A stretch of 64,000 nt of DNA from Candidatus Hemicellulosilyticus sp. P3 (GCA_001543385.1 LPNH01000003.1:62001-126000); one strand, 5' to 3'. Positions 50,928 through 62,220 are shown, counted from the first letter of the stretch. The notes: generated by a model not told the origin, from the letters alone. Program-made: numbers and translations.

Positions 50928-53582
50928 ATGAAAGAAGAAACCCCCGAACCTTCTGTTCTGCAGGCGGAACCTGCGTCGAATCAGGAAGGCGGAACACTCT
51001 CTCTCGGAGCGATGTTCCGCGACTATTGGGTGGACTATGCCTCGGATGTGATATTGGACCGGTCGGTGCCGCACATAGACGACGGGCTGAAGCCTGTGCA
51101 GCGTCGTATCTTGCATGCCATGAATGAGATGGATGACGGCCGCTTCAATAAGGTGCAGAGCATCGTGGGCGCCACGATGGCCTATCACCCCCATGGTGAC
51201 GCCTCTATCAAGGACGCACTTGTCAACATGGGGCAGAAGGATCTGCTCATCGACTGTCAAGGAAACTGGGGCAATATCCTCACTGGCGACGACGCGGCAG
51301 CCGGCCGTTATATTGAGGCGCGTCTCTCCAAGTTTGCCAAGGATGTGGTGTTCAACGCCAAGACGACGCATTGGAAGCCCAGTTACGACGGCCGCAACCA
51401 AGAACCGGACACGTTGCCTATCAAATTCCCGCTACTGCTCTCGCAGGGCACCAAAGGTATCGCGGTGACGTTGACGTCCGTCATTATGCCCTACAATTTC
51501 TGCGAGTTGCTGGAGGCTTCGGTCAACATCCTGCGCGAGGAACCTTTTGAGATATATCCTGATTTTCCTACGGGCGGCATGATCGACGTGTCTCGTTATA
51601 ACGACGGCGCCTTGGGCGGCCGCCTGCGCATCCGCGCCAAGATGCACTATGATGAGAAACGCAAGGCGATTATTATAACCGAGATTCCGTATGGCGTCAC
51701 GGTCGGTGACATTCAGGACAGCATTGTCAAGGCTAACGAAAAGGGCAAAATAAAAGTCAAGAAGGTGGAAGACAACACTGCCGCCACGGCGGAGATCGTC
51801 GTCTACCTGCCATCCGGCATCTCACCGGACCAGACGATCGATGCTTTGTATGCTTTCACCAGCTGTCAGGTGAGTTTTTCGCCGCAGACCTGTGTCATTG
51901 TCGATAACAAGCCTGTCTTTATGACGGTGAGCGAAATCTTGCGGCACTCTACAATGCGAACAAAGGAGCTGCTCCGCAGGGAACTGCTTATCCAACTTGG
52001 CGAGCTGGAGGATCGTTGGCATTGGGTGTCGCTGGAGAAACTGTTTTTCGAGAAAGGTATTTATAAGGTCTTGGAGAAGCGCGGCTTTGCCAGTTGGGAC
52101 ACACAGGTGACCGGCATTGAACGGGCTTTCGATCCGTACCGCGACATGTTTAAAAAAGATATTACGCGCGACGATGTGCTCAAACTCTGCGAGAAACCGG
52201 TGCGCAAGATATCTATGTTTGACATCAAAAAGGCGGAGGAGGAAATCGCCAAAATCGAGTCCACTATGGATGAGGTGCGTAATCACTTGGGGCATCTTGT
52301 GGACTATGCTGTCAGCTATTTCCAGCATATACTTGAGAAATACGGCAAAGGTCGTGAGCGCAAGACGGAGATACGCAGCTTTGAGGATATCCAGGCGGTG
52401 TCTGTCGCGGTGGCGAACGAGAAACTTTATGTCAACGCCAAGACAGGATTTGCCGGCTACGGGTTGAAACGTGACGAGGGGGTTGTGGCTGTATGCGAAT
52501 GTTCCCGCTTGGACGACATTATTGTTTTCCGCACCGACGGCACCATGATGGTGACCAAGGTGCAGGAAAAGGTTTTTGTGGGAAGCAAGGAGTGTACGGA
52601 ACTGCTCTATGTTTCGGTCTTCCGTAAGAAGGATGAACGCACGGTGTATAACATGATATATCGAGACGGCGCTTTCGGCTTTATCTATGTCAAGCGTTTC
52701 TCTGTTGTCGGCATAACCCGCGATAAGGATTACGCCTTGACCAAGGGCGCCAAGGGCACCAAGGTCCTCTATTTTACGGCCAACCCCAACGGCGAAGCGG
52801 AAGTGGTGACGGTGCACCATGTCAGCAAGCCCAAGCTGAAGAAGGTCAGCTTTGACTTCGATTTCGCCACCCTGGCGATCAAAGGCCGTCAGTCAATGGG
52901 AAATATATTGACACGCAACGCGGTGCGCCACATCAACTTGAAAGGGGAGGGGGTCTCCACCTTGGGGGCACGCAAAATCTGGTTTGACGAAAGCGTCAAG
53001 CGGCTCAATGTCAACGAGGCAGGCCGCTATCTCGGCGAGTTTAAAGGTGCCGACAAGATATTCACTCTCACGCAGTCCGGTGTTATTCGCCAGGTTGGAT
53101 TTGATCTTGCCAGCCATTTCGACGACGATTTGGTGGAAATACGCAAGTTCAGCAGCCGGCAGATTGTCACCGCCGTATACCGCGAGGCGTCGCAAGGCAG
53201 TTATTACATCAAGCGATTCCTCTGCTCGGATGCGACAGACAAAAAGACCTCTTGCATTGATGTGGAAAACGGCGACACGCTCGTGACTTATTCTCTCGAT
53301 ACGTTCCCGCGGTTGGAGATGTGCTATAATCCTGCATCCGGAAAAAAAATTGCGCAGGAAATTGTCGAGGTGTCGGAGTTTATTGCCGTCAAAGGCTTCA
53401 AGGCCAAAGGCAAGCGCCTTACGGCTGCAGAGGTGTCGGAGTTCCGTTGGCTCGACCCCTTGCCGGAACCGGAACCAGTTGATGACGACGAGGCTGACGG
53501 ACAGCCTGGCGCCGACGCGCCGGATATGCCTCCGGACGAACACATGGGCTACGCCGAAGGTACCCAGACTTCGATGTTTTGA
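50928..53582 (+). CDS. parC: Topoisomerase IV / gyrase subunit A (ParC-type)
   Basis: RSVPHIDDGLKPVQRRILHAM, YHPHGDASI, QGNWGN. Confidence 0.88.
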   Translation: MKEETPEPSVLQAEPASNQEGGTLSLGAMFRDYWVDYASDVILDRSVPHIDDGLKPVQRRILHAMNEMDDGRFNKVQSIVGATMAYHPHGDASIKDALVNMGQKDLLIDCQGNWGNILTGDDAAAGRYIEARLSKFAKDVVFNAKTTHWKPSYDGRNQEPDTLPIKFPLLLSQGTKGIAVTLTSVIMPYNFCELLEASVNILREEPFEIYPDFPTGGMIDVSRYNDGALGGRLRIRAKMHYDEKRKAIIITEIPYGVTVGDIQDSIVKANEKGKIKVKKVEDNTAATAEIVVYLPSGISPDQTIDALYAFTSCQVSFSPQTCVIVDNKPVFMTVSEILRHSTMRTKELLRRELLIQLGELEDRWHWVSLEKLFFEKGIYKVLEKRGFASWDTQVTGIERAFDPYRDMFKKDITRDDVLKLCEKPVRKISMFDIKKAEEEIAKIESTMDEVRNHLGHLVDYAVSYFQHILEKYGKGRERKTEIRSFEDIQAVSVAVANEKLYVNAKTGFAGYGLKRDEGVVAVCECSRLDDIIVFRTDGTMMVTKVQEKVFVGSKECTELLYVSVFRKKDERTVYNMIYRDGAFGFIYVKRFSVVGITRDKDYALTKGAKGTKVLYFTANPNGEAEVVTVHHVSKPKLKKVSFDFDFATLAIKGRQSMGNILTRNAVRHINLKGEGVSTLGARKIWFDESVKRLNVNEAGRYLGEFKGADKIFTLTQSGVIRQVGFDLASHFDDDLVEIRKFSSRQIVTAVYREASQGSYYIKRFLCSDATDKKTSCIDVENGDTLVTYSLDTFPRLEMCYNPASGKKIAQEIVEVSEFIAVKGFKAKGKRLTAAEVSEFRWLDPLPEPEPVDDDEADGQPGADAPDMPPDEHMGYAEGTQTSMF

Positions 53583-53663
53583 ACCGAAAAGAGTGTCGCA
53601 TTCGTGTCTTCAATAATAATATGTCGATTTAATCCCACCCTTCCTTTTTAATTTCTACTCCCT

Positions 53664-54863
53664 ATGAAGATATTGGTAGTTTTGCCGCGATTCCCTTACC
53701 CCTTGGATAAAGGCGACAAGTTGCGGGCCTATCATCAAATACGCATCCTCTCCCAGCGCCACGAAGTTTATCTTTTCGCGGTGTCGCACAACAAGGTCGC
53801 CGCCTGGTATGTCGACCAGCTCCGCCCCTATTGCAAAGAGATATGTATTGTCAACTCACCGCGTCTGGCAAACTATAAAAATGTTGTCCGCAATTATTTG
53901 TATGCAAAGTCTTTGCAGATAGGCTACTGGGATTCGCAGCGTGCCCGTAAACGTTACAAGGCTTTTGAACGGCGTGTATGCCCCGACGTTATCTATAGCC
54001 AGATGGTCCGCACGATGACGCTTGTCAGCCGGTCGCCGATACCTAAGGTGATGGATTTTCAGGATGCCCTGTCTATGAACACAGAGCGTCGTATGGATTG
54101 CTCCCGCGGTCTGTGGCACTATGTACTCCATTTTGAGTTCAAGATGCTTCGCAGCAGTGAATATAACGCCTTTAAAATCTTCGACGCGCTGACCATCATC
54201 TCCGACGCCGACAGCGAGGCTATCCCTCACAAGAAAAACGGCAATATCTGTATCATTCCGAATGGTGTTGATTTGGAGTTTTTCCATCCCATGCCCGAGG
54301 TGGAGAAATGTTACGACGTGGTCTTCTGCGGCAATATGTCTTACGAGCCCAATGTTCGTGCGGCGAACTTTCTGGTGGAGCGTGTCATGCCTCTCGTTTG
54401 GCAACGCCGTCCGCAAACACGAGTCCTGCTTGCCGGCACCTCGCCGAAGCCGGCTGTGATGCGTCTGGCCTCGGAGCGTGTCACGGTGTCTGGGTGGGTG
54501 CCTGACATACGGGAATCTTATGCTCAGGCCCGTCTTTTTGCCGCTCCTATGCAGACGGGCTCCGGACTGCAAAACAAACTTCTCGAGGCGATGGCTATGC
54601 AGATACCGTGTATTACAACCCCGATTGCCAACAACTCGCTGCATGCCGTCGACGGACAAGAATTGCTCGTTGCATCCGACCCATACCACTTTGCAGACCA
54701 TATTATCGAATTGCTGGAACACGACTCGCAACGCCAGGCGCTGGCACAGGCAGGCTATGACTTTGTGCATCGAAACTATAGTTGGGAGCGCTACGTCGGA
54801 CAGCTGGAAGAGGTGCTGCGCAATGCCGTGGAACGGCACGGGCAGAGCCGTTTTGCTGATTGA
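53664..54863 (+). CDS. Glycosyltransferase (GT4-like, TIGR03087-type)
   Basis: FPYPLDKGDKLRAYHQIRIL, IIPNGVDLEFF, APMQTGSGLQNKLLEAMAMQIPCITT. Confidence 0.85.
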   Translation: MKILVVLPRFPYPLDKGDKLRAYHQIRILSQRHEVYLFAVSHNKVAAWYVDQLRPYCKEICIVNSPRLANYKNVVRNYLYAKSLQIGYWDSQRARKRYKAFERRVCPDVIYSQMVRTMTLVSRSPIPKVMDFQDALSMNTERRMDCSRGLWHYVLHFEFKMLRSSEYNAFKIFDALTIISDADSEAIPHKKNGNICIIPNGVDLEFFHPMPEVEKCYDVVFCGNMSYEPNVRAANFLVERVMPLVWQRRPQTRVLLAGTSPKPAVMRLASERVTVSGWVPDIRESYAQARLFAAPMQTGSGLQNKLLEAMAMQIPCITTPIANNSLHAVDGQELLVASDPYHFADHIIELLEHDSQRQALAQAGYDFVHRNYSWERYVGQLEEVLRNAVERHGQSRFAD

Positions 54864-55051
54864 GAAGATGTGTTCGGCCCGATTCGGGCACTCGGTTTGG
54901 CGGTTTGGCCCAACCGTGACGGCATACTTGCAACACGCTCCGCTTGTGCGCAGCAGGAAGTGACAACATCACATTCCGCAGAATCATTCCGATGACATAT
55001 TAAGGACTCGCTTAAAAATGGTTTGGATAAATAAAAGATAATTGAAGCAAA

Positions 55052-55082
55052 TTGCTGATGTCTGTTTTTTATTATACCTTTG
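55052..55082 (+). promoter_or_regulatory. Putative promoter TTG-N20-TACCTTTG for hflX
   Basis: TTG 55052-55054, TACCTTTG 55075-55082; start codon about 115 nt downstream. Confidence 0.5.
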
Positions 55083-55197
55083 CAGTGTTCCTCGGAGAAT
55101 GTGTGCCATCTTTGATGTGATGCGTTTTTTTATAGGTATACTATCGGTGTCAGTTTAAAATGAAAATGAATTTTATTTACAATCGGTTACGAAAGAG

Positions 55198-56493
55198 GTG
55201 AATATTACGAATTATAAACAGAACCAAGGCAAGTGGCGTAACTCCCACGACGATGTGGAGGTCCCGGAGCCTCGTCTGTCGCGGCGTGAGCGCAATACTG
55301 TCGACAATTCGCCGCAACCCGAACGTGCCATCCTTGTCGCCGTCTGCACGGCACAGTCGGAGGTGGAGCGTTGTCAGGAGAGTCTCGACGAATTGGCCTT
55401 TCTGCTTGACACCGCCGGCGGAGTGGCGGTCCGACAGGTGATGCAGCGGCTGCCGCGCCCCGACAGCCGCACCTATATCGGAAGTGGAAAAATCGAAGAG
55501 GTGAAAGAGTTTAAGCAGGCGCTGGATGCCGATATGCTCGTTTTCGACGATGAGTTGACACCCACTCAGTTGCGCAATTTGGAACGTGACTTTTCATGCC
55601 GTATACTCGACCGTACCACTCTGATTCTTGATATTTTCGCCAAGCGGGCGCGCACCAGCACCGCCAAGACACAGGTGGAGCTGGCCCAGTTGCAATATAT
55701 GCTTCCGCGCCTAACCCGCATGTGGACCCATCTGGAACGGCAACGCGGCGGCATCGGCATGCGCGGCCCCGGCGAGACGCAGATCGAGACCGACCGCCGG
55801 CTTATCACCGAGAAGATTGTGCTGCTCAAAGAGCGTCTGGCCTCTATCGACCGGCAGAAAGTGCAGCAACGCAAAAGCCGTGAGGCACTGGTGCGGGTGG
55901 CTTTGGTCGGTTATACCAATGTGGGCAAGTCGACGTTGATGAATCTGATAAGCAAAAGCGACGTCTTTGCCGAAAACAAGCTCTTTGCCACACTCGACAC
56001 CACCGTGCGCAAGGTCGTCATCGGCAACCTGCCCTTTCTGCTTTCCGATACGGTCGGTTTTATCCGGAAGTTGCCTCACGGTCTGGTCGAATCGTTCAAG
56101 TCTACGCTGGACGAGGTGTGCGAAGCGGATATCTTGATTCATGTGGTCGATATCTCCCACCCCTCGTTCGAGCAACAGATACAGTCAGTCAACGCCACCT
56201 TGGCCGAGATCGGCGCCGCCGGCAAACCCACGTTGCTGCTCTTCAACAAATGCGACGCTTTTCGCTTTCAGCCCAAGGATCCCGATGACCTCACACCTGT
56301 CTCACGTGACAATTGGTCGCTCAACGACTGGGAGGCCTACTGGCAGGAGCAGGTGGCAGCCATGCCCGACACCGCCGCGCTTTTTGTCAGTGCGCACAAG
56401 CGCGACGGCATCGACGCGCTGCGTGATGTGCTCTATCATACCGTGCGGCAGATTCATAGCCGCCGTTTCCCCTACGACAATTTCCTTTGGTAG
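55198..56493 (+). CDS. hflX: GTPase HflX
   Basis: TYIGSGKIEEVKEF, RGGIGMRGPGETQIETDRRL, VGYTNVGKSTLMN, LSDTVGFIRKLPHGLVESFKSTLDE. Confidence 0.95.
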   Translation: MNITNYKQNQGKWRNSHDDVEVPEPRLSRRERNTVDNSPQPERAILVAVCTAQSEVERCQESLDELAFLLDTAGGVAVRQVMQRLPRPDSRTYIGSGKIEEVKEFKQALDADMLVFDDELTPTQLRNLERDFSCRILDRTTLILDIFAKRARTSTAKTQVELAQLQYMLPRLTRMWTHLERQRGGIGMRGPGETQIETDRRLITEKIVLLKERLASIDRQKVQQRKSREALVRVALVGYTNVGKSTLMNLISKSDVFAENKLFATLDTTVRKVVIGNLPFLLSDTVGFIRKLPHGLVESFKSTLDEVCEADILIHVVDISHPSFEQQIQSVNATLAEIGAAGKPTLLLFNKCDAFRFQPKDPDDLTPVSRDNWSLNDWEAYWQEQVAAMPDTAALFVSAHKRDGIDALRDVLYHTVRQIHSRRFPYDNFLW

Positions 56494-56592
56494 CAGTCGG
56501 TGGCATTGCGCCGGATGGTTGTTGTTTTTTTTGTATTTTTGCAGAATGTATTATTGACACATGTGTGTCGCACTTTCAACTGAAACCCTGTT

Positions 56593-58284
56593 ATGGAAGA
56601 ATTATCTGCTGAAAAGAGCCTCAACTTTCTGGAGGAAATCATCGAAAACGATTTGCGCGAGGGACGTCACAAGTCGATTCTGACCCGTTTCCCGCCGGAA
56701 CCCAACGGCTACCTGCATATCGGCCACGCCAAGTCGATCTGCATTAATTTCGGACTGGCGAAGAAGTATGGCGGCAAGACGAACCTGCGTTTCGACGACA
56801 CAAACCCCGTCAAGGAAGACACCGAGTATGTCGACTCGATTCAGGAAGACATCCACTGGTTAGGTTTCGACTGGGTGGAGAAACGCTATGCCTCCGACTA
56901 TTTCGACCAGCTATACGAGTGGGCCGAGGTGCTGATACAGAAAGGTCTGGCCTATGTCGACGACCAGTCGCTCGACGAAATTCGCGAGGGCCGCGGCACA
57001 GTGACTTCGCCAGGCAAGAACAGTCCCTGCCGCGACCGTTCGGTGGAGGAGAACCTCGACTTGTTCCGTCGTATGAAAGCCGGCGAATTTCCCGACGGCG
57101 CCAAAGTGTTGCGGGCCAAAATCGATATGGCGCACCCCAACATGATGTTCCGCGACCCTATCATGTACCGCATCCTCCACGCCTCGCATCACCGCACAGG
57201 CGACAAATGGTGCATCTATCCCATGTATGACTACGCTCACGGCCAGAGCGACAGCATTGAAAATATCACCCACAGCATCTGTACGCTGGAATTCGACATC
57301 CACCGTCCGCTCTACGATTGGTTTATCCAGCAGTTGGGTATCTTTCCCAGCCATCAGTACGAGTTCGCCCGCCTCAATATCAATTATATGGTGATGAGCA
57401 AGCGCAAGTTGCTGCAACTCGTCAAGGAGAACTACGTCAGCGGCTGGGACGACCCCCGCATGCCGACCATCTGCGGTTTCCGCCGCCGTGGCTATACGCC
57501 CGAGAGTATCAAGGCTTTCTGCGACCGCATCGGTGTGGCCAAGCGTGACAATATCATCGACTATTCGTTGTTGGAATTCTCTTTGCGCGAGCATTTGAAC
57601 AAGGCGGCACAGCGCCGTATGGCGGTGCTCGACCCTGTCAGGGTGGTCATCGACAACTATCCCGATGGACAGACCGAGATGCTGACGGCTGTCAACAATC
57701 CCGAATGCGAAGCCGACGGCACCCGCGAGGTGCCGTTCAGTCGAGAACTCTACATCGAGCGCGACGACTTCATGGAGGTGGCTCCCAAGAAATATTTCCG
57801 CATGGCCATCGGCCAGGAGGTGCGACTGCGCTACGCCTATTTCGTCACCGCACAGTCTGTCGAGAAGGATGCCGACGGCCGCATCACCTGCATCCATTGC
57901 ACCTACGACCCCGCCACGCGCGGTGGCGACGCGCCCGACGGGCGCAAGGTGAAAGGCACCATCCATTGGGTCAACGCCGCCACAGCTGTCGACGCCGAGG
58001 TGCGCCTGTTCGACCGTCTCTTTGCTGTCGAGGCCCCGGACGACTGCCCTGAAGGCAAGACCTTCCTCGACAATCTGAACCCCGACAGCCTTCATGTGGT
58101 CACCGCCAAGTGCGAACCCTCCCTCGGCGAGTGGAAAGTGGAAAGTGGAAAGTGGAAAGACGGTATCGTCCGCTACCAGTTCGAGCGTATGGGGTATTTC
58201 TGCGTCGATCGTGACTCCACCCCCGGCCACCCGGTCTTCAACCGCACCTGCACACTGAAAGACAGCTGGGCGAAGATGAAGTAA
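56593..58284 (+). CDS. glnS: Glutamine--tRNA ligase
   Basis: [39 protein letters not shown]. Confidence 0.97.
   Translation: MEELSAEKSLNFLEEIIENDLREGRHKSILTRFPPEPNGYLHIGHAKSICINFGLAKKYGGKTNLRFDDTNPVKEDTEYVDSIQEDIHWLGFDWVEKRYASDYFDQLYEWAEVLIQKGLAYVDDQSLDEIREGRGTVTSPGKNSPCRDRSVEENLDLFRRMKAGEFPDGAKVLRAKIDMAHPNMMFRDPIMYRILHASHHRTGDKWCIYPMYDYAHGQSDSIENITHSICTLEFDIHRPLYDWFIQQLGIFPSHQYEFARLNINYMVMSKRKLLQLVKENYVSGWDDPRMPTICGFRRRGYTPESIKAFCDRIGVAKRDNIIDYSLLEFSLREHLNKAAQRRMAVLDPVRVVIDNYPDGQTEMLTAVNNPECEADGTREVPFSRELYIERDDFMEVAPKKYFRMAIGQEVRLRYAYFVTAQSVEKDADGRITCIHCTYDPATRGGDAPDGRKVKGTIHWVNAATAVDAEVRLFDRLFAVEAPDDCPEGKTFLDNLNPDSLHVVTAKCEPSLGEWKVESGKWKDGIVRYQFERMGYFCVDRDSTPGHPVFNRTCTLKDSWAKMK
58131..58158 (+). 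repeat. (GTGGAAA)x4 heptanucleotide tandem repeat inside glnS
   Basis: gtggaaagtggaaagtggaaagtggaaa read directly; encodes WKVESGKWK. Confidence 0.95.
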
Positions 58285-58290
58285 AGAGTT

Positions 58291-58821
58291 ATGGTTATAG
58301 GAGGTAAAGGCGGTGGAAACACCAAAACAGGATTGATATACGAAGGCAAGGTTGAGCTTGCAACATTCCTCGATAATCAGGTGGGTTATTTTGTGGATGA
58401 CGGCAGAGTCTTTTATCGCGGAGAGCTTATCGCCCGTCTTTTCAAGAAGCATAAGTTGTACAAGTATCTTGAAGAAAACGGTGTGGATTGGAAAAGACAT
58501 TTATCGAAGAAATTGTTGCCCGATGATTGTATATATGTCATCATTAACAACACGGTTTTCATCATTGAGGTGAAGCACCAGCAAGTGGCAGGAAGCGTTG
58601 ACGAGAAGCTGCAAACTTGTGATTTCAAGAAGAAGCAATACATTAAGTTGTTCTCGGAGCTGAATTACAAGGTTGAGTTCTTTTATATTCTTGACGATTG
58701 GTTTAAACAGGAGCAGTACAAGGATGTGCGTGACTACATTATCAGTGTTGGTTGTCGTTACTATTACAATTATATTCCTTTACAGGAACTTGGACTGCCT
58801 GTTCCCGAAGAAAAACAATGA
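58291..58821 (+). CDS. Type II restriction endonuclease candidate (PD-(D/E)XK-like)
   Basis: GGKGGGNTKTGLIYEGKVELATFL; VIINNTVFIIEVKHQQ fits D-X(n)-ExK; partner methyltransferase overlaps. Confidence 0.7.
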   Translation: MVIGGKGGGNTKTGLIYEGKVELATFLDNQVGYFVDDGRVFYRGELIARLFKKHKLYKYLEENGVDWKRHLSKKLLPDDCIYVIINNTVFIIEVKHQQVAGSVDEKLQTCDFKKKQYIKLFSELNYKVEFFYILDDWFKQEQYKDVRDYIISVGCRYYYNYIPLQELGLPVPEEKQ

Positions 58822-59699
58822 ATAGCATAAAGCCATATTATCGTTCCGACGACCGAGACTTCACCTTGTTGAACGGCGACTGTTTTGAGTTGTTGCCGCA
58901 GTTCAATTTCCAATTCGACATGGTGTTTGCCGACCCTCCTTATTTCCTCTCCAACGACGGCATTTCGGTTCAATCGGGAAAGATTGTCAGCGTGAATAAA
59001 GGAGAATGGGATCGCGGCGGTTCGCAACAAGATATTGACAAATTCAACAAACGGTGGATTAGTCTGTGCCGCGACAAGCTGAAAGAGGACGGTTCAATTT
59101 GGATTAGCGGAACATATCACAATATTTTCTCCGTCGCCAACAGCCTCACCGAGTTGGGTTTCAAGATTCTTAATGTGGTGACTTGGGTGAAGACCAACCC
59201 TCCACCAAATATCTCGTGTCGCTATTTCACATATTCCACCGAATTTGTCATTTGGGCACGTAAGAGTGCGAAGCGTCCGCACCATTTTAACTACGAGTTG
59301 ATGAAGCATCTCAATGACGACAAGCAGATGACCGATGTGTGGCGTTTACCAGCTATCGCGCCATGGGAGAAGTCGTGTGGCAAACATCCCACGCAAAAAC
59401 CACTCTCACTTCTGACGCGTATTATCCTTGCATCGACGGAAAAAAATGCATGGGTGCTTGACCCGTTTTCGGGATCTTCGACCACGGGCATTGCTGCAAA
59501 TCTTATTGGTCGTCGGTTTCTTGGCATAGAAAAAGAGACAGAATTTGCAGATATAAGTAAGAATCGTCGACAAGAGATTGATAATATCTGCACCTACAAT
59601 GAGTACCGGTCCAAAATAAAAGACATTGCCCGCGCAGAAACACATCAACAGGCTTGTGCTGTATGTGAAGAAGATGTGTATGATGAACTTCCATTTTAA
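58818..59699 (+). CDS. DNA adenine methyltransferase, DpnA/HinfI-like beta class
   Basis: FADPPYFLSNDGISVQSGKIVSVNKGEWD, KHPTQKPLSLLTRIILAST, LDPFSGSSTTGIAA; ATGA overlap with upstream ORF. Confidence 0.85.
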   Translation: MNSIKPYYRSDDRDFTLLNGDCFELLPQFNFQFDMVFADPPYFLSNDGISVQSGKIVSVNKGEWDRGGSQQDIDKFNKRWISLCRDKLKEDGSIWISGTYHNIFSVANSLTELGFKILNVVTWVKTNPPPNISCRYFTYSTEFVIWARKSAKRPHHFNYELMKHLNDDKQMTDVWRLPAIAPWEKSCGKHPTQKPLSLLTRIILASTEKNAWVLDPFSGSSTTGIAANLIGRRFLGIEKETEFADISKNRRQEIDNICTYNEYRSKIKDIARAETHQQACAVCEEDVYDELPF

Positions 59700-59737
59700 A
59701 GTATAATTTGCAATTATTGATTCAATAATAGATAATA

Positions 59738-62218
59738 ATGAATATTTCATTCGATTGGCTAAAAGAGTATGTGGATTTGGGCGATATGACGCCCGAGCAA
59801 CTCGACGATCTGTTGACTTTTAGCGGCCTGGAGGTGGACAGCCGGGAGAAAGTGGAGACAGTCAAGGGTGGTCTGGAGCATGTGGTGATTGCGCAGGTGA
59901 TGACTTGCGAGCCGCATCCCGACAGCGACCATCTGCACCTGACCACTGTCGACGTGGGCGGCGAGCGTCCGCTCAATATTGTCTGTGGCGCCCCTAATGT
60001 GGCCGCCGGTCAGAAGGTGGTGTGCGCCCGGATCGGTGCCAAAATCTATACTTCCGACACGGAGTTTTATGAAATCAAGAAAGGTAAGTTGCGCGGTGCC
60101 GTCAGCGAGGGTATGCTCTGCGCTGCCGACGAGCTGCAGCTGGGTCACGACCACGACGGCATTATGGTGCTGCCGGCCGACGCCCCTGTGGGAATGCCGG
60201 CCAAGGAGTATTTCGGAGTGAAGGATGACTGTCTGCTCGATGTGGCCATCACCGCCAACCGCATGGACGCTATATCGCATATCGGCGTGGCACGCGATGT
60301 GGTGGCGGTGCGCAACACCCGCGAGGGAATGCATCTCAAGTTGAAATGGCCGGAGGTGGCTGACGACCTTACCCCCACAACCGCTGGCGAGGCCATCAAG
60401 GTCACTGTCGAGGATGCGGACCTTTGCCCACGCTACACGGGTATCACGCTACGCAACGTCAGGGTGGGGGAGAGCCCCCAGTGGCTGCAGGACCGCCTGC
60501 GCACCGTGGGGTTGCGTCCGATTAACAATATAGTCGATGTCACCAACTTTGTCATGATGGAGGTGGGGCAGCCGCTGCATGCTTTCGATGCCGACCGGAT
60601 TGGGGGCGGCCATGTCGTTGTGCGCTGTCTGCCGCAAGGCACCAAGTTTGTCACGCTCGACGGTGTGGAACGTGAACTGGACAAGCGCGACCTCATGATT
60701 TGCGACGAACACGAAGGTATGTGTATTGCCGGTGTCTTCGGCGGACAGAAAAGCGGTGTGACGATGGAGACGCGCAATGTTTTTCTTGAGTGTGCCTACT
60801 TCAACCCTGTCAGCATCCGCAAGACCAGCCAGCGCCACACGTTGAAGACGGACGCCAGCTACCGCTACGAACGTACCTGCGATCCCAATATCACTGAGTG
60901 GGCGTTGCGCCGCGCGGTGAAGCTTGTTCGGGAGCTGGCCGGCGGCGATGTGTGCGGAGCGATGGTCGACCTCTACCCGCAGCCGATAGAGAAACCTATG
61001 GTGGAGGTGAGTTTCCGCCGGGTCTTCGATTTGGCGGGGCAGGAGATTCCGGTTGAAAGCATACGCACTATCCTCACTTCGCTCGACATCGAGATAGCGC
61101 GTGAAGATGCCGAAGGCATGACACTGCGGGTGCCGACCTGCAAGGCTGATGTGACGCGAGAGTGCGACATTGTTGAGGAGATTATGCGCATTTACGGCTA
61201 CAATAATATTCATGTCGACGAGCGGGTGAACAGCTGTCTCTCTTATAGCAGCAAGCCCAACCCGCGCCGATTGCAGAATGTTGTCAGCGACTACTTGAGC
61301 GACAACGGCTTTTCGGAGATTATGAACAATTCGCTCACCAAGTCGGCATATTATACCGGCAATGCCGATTTCCCCGAAGATGCATGTGTGGCGGTGGTCA
61401 ACCCGTTGAGCAAGGAACTCAATGTGATGAGGCAGACGTTGCTCTATGGCGGACTCGAATGTGTGGTGCGCAACCTCAACCACCGCATCCTGGACCAGAG
61501 GCTGTATGAGTTCGGCCGTTCTTACAGCCGCAATGCGGAGTGTGCCGACGACCTTTCGCAGCCGGTCACCAAACGCTATGTCGAAACCCGGCACCTGTCG
61601 CTGTGGATGACGGGTGATCAGTATGCGGAGAGCTGGAAGGTGGCGCATACTCCCACCGATTTCTTCTTCTTGAAGTCGTATGTGATGAATATCTTGCGTC
61701 GTATGCGTGTCAATATCTCGTGTTTGGAGTCACGGCCTACAACTTGTGGCTACCTCTCCGACGGTGTGGATTTTCTGTTCCGCGACAGCCGGAAGCGTTT
61801 GCTCAGCATGGGTGTCGTCAGTAAGCAGTCGCTGAATCTGTTGGATTGCAAACAGCCGGTCTTTTATGCCGACATTGACTGGGATTTGTTGCTCAAAAGT
61901 TATCCTTCGAAAGAGGTGACATATTGTGATATACCACGATTCCCCGAGGTGCGGCGCGATTTGGCGCTGGTGCTGGACAATGCGGTTACCTTCGAGCAGA
62001 TTGAACAGGTGGCCTATGCTACCGAGCGGAAGTTGTTGCGGCGTGTGGGCCTCTTTGATGTCTACGATGGCAAGGGCATTGCCGCCGGCATGAAGTCCTA
62101 TGCCGTCAGCTTTGTCCTGCAAAGTCCGGACAAGACATTGACAGATAAACAGATTGACGGCGTAATGGAGCGTATCAGGAAAAATCTTGAGTCGCAATTG
62201 GGTGCCAAATTGCGGTAA
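59738..62218 (+). CDS. pheT: Phenylalanine--tRNA ligase beta subunit
   Basis: MNISFDWLKEYVDL, HPDSDHLHLTTVDVG, VCGAPNVAAGQKV, ITANRMDAISHIGVARDV. Confidence 0.95.
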   Translation: MNISFDWLKEYVDLGDMTPEQLDDLLTFSGLEVDSREKVETVKGGLEHVVIAQVMTCEPHPDSDHLHLTTVDVGGERPLNIVCGAPNVAAGQKVVCARIGAKIYTSDTEFYEIKKGKLRGAVSEGMLCAADELQLGHDHDGIMVLPADAPVGMPAKEYFGVKDDCLLDVAITANRMDAISHIGVARDVVAVRNTREGMHLKLKWPEVADDLTPTTAGEAIKVTVEDADLCPRYTGITLRNVRVGESPQWLQDRLRTVGLRPINNIVDVTNFVMMEVGQPLHAFDADRIGGGHVVVRCLPQGTKFVTLDGVERELDKRDLMICDEHEGMCIAGVFGGQKSGVTMETRNVFLECAYFNPVSIRKTSQRHTLKTDASYRYERTCDPNITEWALRRAVKLVRELAGGDVCGAMVDLYPQPIEKPMVEVSFRRVFDLAGQEIPVESIRTILTSLDIEIAREDAEGMTLRVPTCKADVTRECDIVEEIMRIYGYNNIHVDERVNSCLSYSSKPNPRRLQNVVSDYLSDNGFSEIMNNSLTKSAYYTGNADFPEDACVAVVNPLSKELNVMRQTLLYGGLECVVRNLNHRILDQRLYEFGRSYSRNAECADDLSQPVTKRYVETRHLSLWMTGDQYAESWKVAHTPTDFFFLKSYVMNILRRMRVNISCLESRPTTCGYLSDGVDFLFRDSRKRLLSMGVVSKQSLNLLDCKQPVFYADIDWDLLLKSYPSKEVTYCDIPRFPEVRRDLALVLDNAVTFEQIEQVAYATERKLLRRVGLFDVYDGKGIAAGMKSYAVSFVLQSPDKTLTDKQIDGVMERIRKNLESQLGAKLR

Positions 62219-62220
62219 AA

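Noticed and set aside
56911-58500. 529-aa minus-strand ORF
   Set aside because: Antisense to glnS; no recognisable domain; GC-driven shadow ORF.
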